From contig NZ_JANHJR010000004.1 in assembly GCF_024495425.1 (NCBI RefSeq), positions 310,001-374,000 of the forward strand: DNA of 64,000 nucleotides, in the 5' to 3' direction. How positions within the stretch are numbered: the first letter of the stretch is position 1; each line of letters begins with the position of its first letter. Under the pieces are notes generated by a model, which was not told the origin of the DNA, made no database searches, and worked only from the letters and a program-made list of their open reading frames with translations. The stretch is from Haloarchaeobius litoreus. Its GTDB lineage: Archaea; Halobacteriota; Halobacteria; Halobacteriales; Natrialbaceae. Both the position numbers and the translations under genes were made by a program. This document shows, one piece after another, positions 58,958 to 64,000 of the stretch.

Positions 58958-60085
58958 TCAGGCGTGCCCGTCGGTCCCTCCGTCGCTGACCGCCGGCGCC
59001 TGTTCCATACTGGCGGCCTCCCCGAGCGCCTCCAGGATGCGGACAGTGTCCCGTGCCTCCTCGAGGGTGACGGGTGGCGCCCGACCCTCCCGGAGCGCGC
59101 GCTGGTGGGCGTCGATCTGCTCGTAGTGGCTCCGGTTCGGAATCGGCGGCTCGTCGTTCATCCTGGCGTCGTACAGTTCGGCGAGACGCCCCCCGACCTT
59201 CCCGACGACGTTCCGGGTGGCGCCGAGTCCGAGCCCGGCGTTCGACCGCAGGAAGTCGAGGACGCCGACCGAGTTGTCCTCGTTCGCGACGCGGTCGGTG
59301 AACAGGCCGCCGCGGATGAAGTCGATGGTGAGCTCGGCGTTCCGTCCGTGGACGAGCAGCTGGTCCTTCGAGGTCGAGCCCGTGAGCACCTTGATGGTGA
59401 CGAGCCGGTCACCGCTGCCGTCGAGCGCCTCGAGCGCCACGCCGTCGAAGGCCACGTCGTCGTAGCCGCCGTAGTTCTGGGTCGTCACGCACGAGACCTC
59501 GCCCAGCCCGTCGACGAACGCGAGCGGGAGGTACGCCTGATGGGCGATGCCCTCGCCAATCTCGCCGCCGGGCAGGCCGAACACCCAGTCGCCGCGGTCG
59601 CTCAGACTCAGGTCCCGTGGCTCACCGAACAGCATCGTCACGGAGACGGGGTCGCCAATCTCGCCGCGGTCCACCTTCTTCCGGGCCTTCGTGACGAACG
59701 GCGTGAACAGCTTGTTGTGGACGACTGAGGCGGTCGTCCCGGTCTCCTCGCTGATGCGGGCGAGCTCGTCGACCGCCTCGACGGAGTCGGCTGCGGGTTT
59801 CTCGACGAGCACCGGGATGCCCGCCTCGAGGACGGGTTCGGCGACGGCGACGTGCGTGTGGGGTGGCGTGCAGACGTGGACCGAGTCGAGCGACTCGGCG
59901 GCGAGCATCTCGTCGAGGTCCCTGTAGCGCGCCACGTCGGCGTCCACGTCCACCGACCGGAGCCGCGACTCGTCTGCGTCGCAGACGGCGACGAGCCCGA
60001 GGTCCGGGTGCGCCTCGACCACGGGGACGTGGATCTGACTCCCGGCGATGCCACAGCCGACGACGGCGGTCTGGAGTTCCCTCAT
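58958..60085 (-). CDS. Gfo/Idh/MocA family oxidoreductase
   Basis: A 375-residue NAD(P)-dependent sugar oxidoreductase. TAVVGCGIAGSQIHVPVV is the nucleotide site, VLVEKPAADSVEAVD the EKP motif, TASVVHNKLFTPFV a conserved central block, and GGEIGEGIAHQAYLPL the active-site region. It is the closest relative in the window of the protein at 2992-4101, sharing the VVHN motif and C-terminal extension. The inner ATG at about 60085 is preferred to a GTG 12 bp upstream because a GCTATTACG element lies about 30 bp before it. Confidence 0.86.
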   Translation of the reverse strand: MRELQTAVVGCGIAGSQIHVPVVEAHPDLGLVAVCDADESRLRSVDVDADVARYRDLDEMLAAESLDSVHVCTPPHTHVAVAEPVLEAGIPVLVEKPAADSVEAVDELARISEETGTTASVVHNKLFTPFVTKARKKVDRGEIGDPVSVTMLFGEPRDLSLSDRGDWVFGLPGGEIGEGIAHQAYLPLAFVDGLGEVSCVTTQNYGGYDDVAFDGVALEALDGSGDRLVTIKVLTGSTSKDQLLVHGRNAELTIDFIRGGLFTDRVANEDNSVGVLDFLRSNAGLGLGATRNVVGKVGGRLAELYDARMNDEPPIPNRSHYEQIDAHQRALREGRAPPVTLEEARDTVRILEALGEAASMEQAPAVSDGGTDGHA

Positions 60086-60144
60086 GGGGGACCACACCGG
60101 GTTCGGCCGTTTCGTAATAGCGGCGTTACCGGCCGAGCGACGAA

Positions 60145-61107
60145 TCAGGAGTCCAGGGGGCCGTGGCGTTCCGGCTCACCGGTCGCCGACCGGACCATTC
60201 GCGTCAGCCCCTCACGAAGCCCGACCGAGGGTTCCCAGTCGAGGTCGCGCCGGAGCCTCGTCGCGTCGGCGAAGATGCCGAACTGGTCGCCCGGCGTGCC
60301 GTCTGTCACCTCCACGGGCCCGCGATCGCCGTCGTACACCTCGCCCATCGTCTCGAGGAGTTCGTCGACGGTCACCCGCTCGCCGCGCCCGAGGTTGTAC
60401 GTCTCGCCGTAGGTGGCCTGTTCGTCGAGAGCCCGGACCCACGCGTCGACGACGTCGTCGACGTAGACGAAGTCCCGGAAGCGGTCGAGTGGCCCCTTCA
60501 CGACGATGGGGCCGTCGTCCAGGCAGAACGAGAGGAAGATGCTCACCATGCCCTGTTTCATGTTCGTCATGTTCTGTCCGGGGCCGTAGACGCTGAACAG
60601 CCTGAAGACGGTCGTCTCCGTCCCGAGATTGTCGAACAGCCGGACGTACGCCTCGGCGCCGCGCTTGCCCGCGGCGTAGAACGTCTTCGGGTCCGACGGG
60701 TGGGACTCGTCGACCGGCAGGTACCGCGGGTCGCCGTAGATGCTCATCGAGCTCGCGTACAGGAGGCGGTCGATGTCCCGCTCGCGGCACCACCGCAGCA
60801 GCTCGAACGTCCCGGTGACGTGGCTCTCCAGATCCGCGGCGGGGTCGTCGAAGGACGCCTCACCGGAGGACTGCCCGGCGAGGTGGAACACGGCGTCGAC
60901 GTCGGACACGCTCTCGACCTCCTCGTACGTCGCGGGGTCCGCGGTGTTCCCCGCGACGAGCGTCGCACCCGCCGGGACGTTCTCCCGTCCGCCCGTCGAG
61001 AGGTTGTCGACCACGACGACCTCCCGGCCGGTATCGAGCAGTCGCTCCGCCATCGCGGAGCCGATGAACCCGGCCCCGCCGGTGACGAGCACCGTCTCTG
61101 TTGTCAT
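60145..61107 (-). CDS. NAD-dependent epimerase/dehydratase (extended SDR)
   Basis: A 320-residue extended SDR. VLVTGGAGFIGSAMAERL is the nucleotide loop, LLYASSMSIYGDPR the catalytic Ser, TFYAAGKRGAEAYVRL the Tyr-x3-Lys, and RLFSVYGPGQNMTNM a substrate-loop segment typical of dTDP- and UDP-glucose 4-epimerase-like enzymes. The ATG at 61107 is well supported: a GACTTACTAAC element lies about 30 bp upstream. It is a distant relative of the epimerase at 5230-6207. Confidence 0.88.
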   Translation of the reverse strand: MTTETVLVTGGAGFIGSAMAERLLDTGREVVVVDNLSTGGRENVPAGATLVAGNTADPATYEEVESVSDVDAVFHLAGQSSGEASFDDPAADLESHVTGTFELLRWCRERDIDRLLYASSMSIYGDPRYLPVDESHPSDPKTFYAAGKRGAEAYVRLFDNLGTETTVFRLFSVYGPGQNMTNMKQGMVSIFLSFCLDDGPIVVKGPLDRFRDFVYVDDVVDAWVRALDEQATYGETYNLGRGERVTVDELLETMGEVYDGDRGPVEVTDGTPGDQFGIFADATRLRRDLDWEPSVGLREGLTRMVRSATGEPERHGPLDS

Positions 61108-61178
61108 CCGTTCCGACTGGTCACCGGGACCGGTTAGTAAGTCGGCCGTGATTCGGGTGTTGCCCGGGTAGGCCGCGC

Positions 61179-62492
61179 TTAGCTCGTCGCAGGCACATGC
61201 TGCAGTCGTCGCTCGTCGAGTCGCTCGCGGATCCGGTCGAGGACGAGCTCCGTCGAGCTCGACCCGTCGACCTCGAACGCCGAGGGCGTGTAGCAGAACC
61301 GGCGGAGGTACTCCCGCTGGGTCTCGATGGACCGTTCGGCCGCGGCCCGGTCGAGGTCCTCGGTCCCCGGCCGGACCTGTACGATGTGCCGGTGGGTGAA
61401 CGGCTCGAACGCCTGGTGGGTCTCCGTGTCGTCCCACGGCACCGTCAGTACGCCACAGACCTTCCCCTGGACGACCCCCTCGAAGAGCGCGGTAGAGTGG
61501 CTCGCGAGGATGACGTCGTAGTTCGCGATGTCGGCTGCGAGGCTCGGCTCCTCCGAGACCGCGACCTGCTCCCGGTAGCGGTCCATCTTGGCTGTGGAGT
61601 CCTTCGGGTGCGGGCGGACCGTCACGTCGGCGATCTCGTCCAGTCGGCCGAGGCGGTCGACGTGCCAGTCGAGGTTCTCCTCGGTCCAGAAGCCGCTCTC
61701 GTAGGTCTGCTGGGAGAGGTAGAGCACCGAGTCCGTCCGCGGTTCGTACGGCTGGATGCCGCCGTCGAACTCCGGCGACCCCGTCACCGTCACCGGTGTC
61801 GTGCCGTCGCAGGGGTACTCCTCGCGGAGCGCGGCGATGCGACGCTGGAAGAACGTCCCCATCGTCAGCACCTCGCCGACGAAGGGGTTGGTGTAGACGG
61901 AGAAGCCGTACGGGTAGAGCAACCGTCGCTTCAGCCGCTCCAGCGGCGGGAGCACCGGGTCGAAGCTCGGCGAGAGGACGCCGTTGCGCACCGCTAGCAC
62001 GCTCGCGTCGAGGTTGTTCGGATACACGCCGTGCTGGAGGACGAGCGTCTCGACGCCGCGCTGGCCCGCGTCCCGGATGAGATGCCGCAGGAACGGGATG
62101 GAGTCCATCGCAGCCACGAGGACGTCCGGGTCGACTGCGTCGAGGTATCCCGCGGTGTCGTAGAACGGCCGGTGCGAGAGCCGGTCGACGAGGAGCTTCT
62201 GCACCATCGCGTCGCGGAGCCCGTCGGGGAACCGGCTGAACACTGGCTCGTCCCGCTTCATGAACGATTCGGCCAGCCGGTGGTCGTGCCGTCGGTGGAC
62301 CTCGGCCGAGACGCGGCGACCGCTCTCCGGCGGGTACAGCGAATCGAGCCAGAGGACCTCGCAGTCGACGTGGTCGTCACCTTCGAGGGCCTCGACGAGC
62401 GGTCTCAGCGCGTTGTAGCTGGTCGTGTCCTCGATGGCGAAGGCGACGGTGCCTGCTGCTGGCATCCCCGGCGCTTCGCCCCCGAACGACAT
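61179..62492 (-). CDS. GT-B-like surface glycan transferase (CDP-glycerol transferase or polysialyltransferase-like)
   Basis: A 437-residue soluble protein. ETLVLQHGVYPNNLDASVLAV, DVTVRPHPKDSTAKMDRY and NYDVILASHSTALFEGVVQGKVCGVLTVPW give the HPKDS and SHSTALFE pattern seen in capsule transferases, CDP-glycerol glycerophosphotransferases and polysialyltransferase-like enzymes. The His and Asp of HPKD would bind the nucleotide. Exact donor and acceptor are unknown. The ATG at 62492 is preferred to 62522 since a TTGCTTACT element lies about 25 bp upstream. The next glycosyltransferase lies 33 bp away on the same strand. Confidence 0.65.
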   Translation of the reverse strand: MSFGGEAPGMPAAGTVAFAIEDTTSYNALRPLVEALEGDDHVDCEVLWLDSLYPPESGRRVSAEVHRRHDHRLAESFMKRDEPVFSRFPDGLRDAMVQKLLVDRLSHRPFYDTAGYLDAVDPDVLVAAMDSIPFLRHLIRDAGQRGVETLVLQHGVYPNNLDASVLAVRNGVLSPSFDPVLPPLERLKRRLLYPYGFSVYTNPFVGEVLTMGTFFQRRIAALREEYPCDGTTPVTVTGSPEFDGGIQPYEPRTDSVLYLSQQTYESGFWTEENLDWHVDRLGRLDEIADVTVRPHPKDSTAKMDRYREQVAVSEEPSLAADIANYDVILASHSTALFEGVVQGKVCGVLTVPWDDTETHQAFEPFTHRHIVQVRPGTEDLDRAAAERSIETQREYLRRFCYTPSAFEVDGSSSTELVLDRIRERLDERRLQHVPATS

Positions 62493-62525
62493 TGGAATGC
62501 ACCGGGAACGTCGAGTAAGCAACTG

Positions 62526-63740
62526 CTACCCGACAGTTCGCGCTCGCTCTCGCTCCTCGGGGTCCGTCCGGTCGCGCCAGACGAGCCCCTCGTAGAACCC
62601 CGCGAGCCGGTCGACGCTCCGCCCCCAGGCGTACCGCTCGCGGGCCAGGGTCCGGGACGCCTCGCTGAGCCGCCGACCGAGCTCATCGTCGGTCACGACC
62701 TGGGCGACGGCGTCCACGAACGACTCGTCCACGTCGGCGACGACGAGCGCGTGCTCGCCGTCCACGAGCTCGATCCCCTCAGCGCCCTTCTCGGTTGTGA
62801 CGATCGGTAGGCCGACACCGAGGTAGTCGAACACCTTCGTCTTCGTCCCGCCGCCGTGACGGATGGGAACCACGGCGGCGTCGGCGGCTGCGAGGGTCCC
62901 GTACAGGTCCTCGACGAAGCCCGCCGTGGTCACCGCGGAGTCGTCGACCGCCGGCATCCCGTCGCCCACCAGGAGCAACTGGACATCGACGCCGCGGTCG
63001 CGGAGTCCCGGCACCACCCGTTCCACCAGCGCCGACACGGCTTCCCGGTTCGGCGGGTGCGAGTACGAGCCGTGGAACACCAGCGTTGGACGGTCGTCGA
63101 GCCCCAGTTCGCGTCGTCTCTCGGCCGGGTCCGCGAGGGTCGCCGGCTCCGGGACGGTCGTCCCGGTCGGCACCGCCAGAATCCGGTCCGGGTCGACACC
63201 GAACCGCCGGACGAAGGTCTCCCGGTCGCGCTCGCTGACCGTCGTGACGTAGTCGGCGGCGGCGAGCGAGACCCGCTCGATGCGCGGGATGAGCCGAGAG
63301 CCGACGAGCCGCTTGTAGACCGGGAGTGTCGGGTCGTCCACGTCGCGAGCGTGCTCGGCCTCGACGTTCTGGGCGGCGTAGACGACCGCGGCCTCGTGGC
63401 CGCCTGCCCTAACGGCGAGTTTGCTGGCGACGACACCCTTGGGGAGCGCGACGTGGAGCACGTCGAACGGCTCGCTGTCGAGGGCGCGACGGACGGCACG
63501 CAGGAACAGCGGATTCAGGTCCGTCAGGTAGCCCGGTCCGAACCGGTCGAAACCGTACGCGGCGTCCACCCAATCCGGTGGCTCGGCAGCGAACTCGGCG
63601 GGACAGAGGACCGAGACGCGGTGACGGTCGGCCAGCCGGGAGGCCAGTTCGTGCAGGCGCGCGCCGGTCCCGGTCGTGGGTTCGAACACGTCGTGCGACG
63701 GTGAGACGACCAGTAGTCGGAGCGGGGTCCCGCGGGTCAC
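62526..63740 (-). CDS. Glycosyltransferase family 4
   Basis: A 404-residue GT-B glycosyltransferase with an RLLVVSPSHDVFEPTTGTGARLHELASRL start, HVALPKGVVASKLAVRAGGHEAAVVYAAQNVEAEHA in the acceptor domain, PTLVFHGSYSHPPNREAV at the domain boundary, and VVPIRHGGGTKTKVFDYLGVGLPIVTTEKGAEGIEL, the donor-binding block. The GTG at 63740 has a TAGCTATTG element about 30 bp upstream. It ends the second glycan region. Confidence 0.87.
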   Translation of the reverse strand: MTRGTPLRLLVVSPSHDVFEPTTGTGARLHELASRLADRHRVSVLCPAEFAAEPPDWVDAAYGFDRFGPGYLTDLNPLFLRAVRRALDSEPFDVLHVALPKGVVASKLAVRAGGHEAAVVYAAQNVEAEHARDVDDPTLPVYKRLVGSRLIPRIERVSLAAADYVTTVSERDRETFVRRFGVDPDRILAVPTGTTVPEPATLADPAERRRELGLDDRPTLVFHGSYSHPPNREAVSALVERVVPGLRDRGVDVQLLLVGDGMPAVDDSAVTTAGFVEDLYGTLAAADAAVVPIRHGGGTKTKVFDYLGVGLPIVTTEKGAEGIELVDGEHALVVADVDESFVDAVAQVVTDDELGRRLSEASRTLARERYAWGRSVDRLAGFYEGLVWRDRTDPEERERARTVG

Positions 63741-63891
63741 CCCCGGCCGTTCCGGCGCGCCGGCAATAGCTATGCAGCCGGTACCCGGAGTAGGGTTCGG
63801 TAAAACGAGCTTACTGGGTGCCTAAGACAGTCGATATCGGCGTTTGACTGGTTGGCTTGAAGTAGCTGGAAGGTGAACGTGCGGGCACCGA

Positions 63892-64000
63892 ATGTCCTCC
63901 CCATTCGAGGATGTCGACGGTGGACTGGATGCCCTCCCGGAACGACGGTTCGAGGCCGCGGTAGCCGCCGTACTGCTTGGTTTCGTGGTCGGTTTCATCG
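63892..64000 (+). CDS. N-terminal fragment of a membrane protein
   Basis: An ATG at 63892 opens a frame that is still open at the window end (36 codons). The first 20 residues are acidic; then FEAAVAAVLLGFVVGFI begins a membrane helix. The protein is truncated by the window, so no family can be named. Confidence 0.55.
   Translation, partial: MSSPFEDVDGGLDALPERRFEAAVAAVLLGFVVGFI

Noticed and set aside
1-64000. Insertion sequences or a prophage as source of the glycan regions
   Set aside because: No transposase, integrase, terminal inverted repeat pair or tRNA attachment site was recognised in the window.

Overview
The window looks like chromosomal or megaplasmid DNA of a haloarchaeon (class Halobacteria). 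It is GC-rich, its proteins are strongly acidic, it carries twin-arginine signal peptides, small zinc-ribbon proteins and an Orc1/Cdc6 gene, and many genes start about 30 bp after a TATA-like element, as expected for leaderless transcripts. Most genes build, export or modify a surface glycan. No tRNA, rRNA, CRISPR array or intact insertion sequence was seen.

Layout. (1) 1-4.1 kb: the 3' end of an unassigned gene, a flavin reductase, a DUF1616 / membrane-bound hydrolase pair, and a Gfo/Idh/MocA oxidoreductase. (2) 4.4-28.2 kb: first glycan region. It has a ParB-like protein, an NDP-sugar epimerase, a flippase plus a large polytopic membrane protein, an aminotransferase/dehydrogenase/acetyltransferase set, a nucleotidyltransferase, and a long minus-strand operon (24.3 down to 14.0 kb) with mostly overlapping genes. 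That operon encodes what looks like a full WbpD-WbpE-WbpB-WbpA route to a UDP-2,3-diacetamido-uronic acid, then a deacetylase-like protein, a type I phosphodiesterase, a DUF354 protein, a second deacetylase-like protein, a FemAB-like transferase and a glycosyltransferase. (3) 28.3-35.4 kb: a BKACE-type enzyme, a Tat-exported beta-helix operon, and a second phosphodiesterase/FemAB pair. (4) 35.4-44.1 kb: a non-glycan block centred on a probable replication origin (repeats at 37.05-38.52 kb around an AT-rich segment) next to orc1/cdc6, followed by a universal stress protein, a HAD hydrolase, a CoA-disulfide-reductase-like flavoprotein and an HxlR regulator. (5) 44.6-47.4 kb: a Tat lipoprotein and a beta-helix protein without a signal peptide. 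(6) 47.7-63.7 kb: second glycan region with a 2-hydroxyacid dehydrogenase, a KdsB-like CMP-sugar synthetase, a second flippase, glycosyltransferases, a GMC oxidoreductase with its small subunit, a sugar nucleotidyltransferase, a glycosyltransferase-dehydrogenase fusion, another Gfo/Idh/MocA protein, an epimerase and a GT-B-like transferase.

Working together, the two glycan regions can supply activated sugars (nucleotidyltransferases, UDP-sugar dehydrogenase, epimerases, aminotransferase sets, CMP-transferase), assemble them (GT2, GT4, GT-B) and flip the product across the membrane (two flippases). They may then decorate it (FemAB-like and GNAT transferases, deacetylase-like proteins, phosphodiesterases). 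No oligosaccharyltransferase is in the window, so whether the product is an N-glycan, an exopolysaccharide or a glycolipid is open. The most unusual items are the repeated phosphodiesterase/FemAB combination, the GT2-dehydrogenase fusion that has lost its catalytic zinc ligands, the repeat-rich origin, and several short ORFs that end exactly on the start codon of the first gene of an operon.
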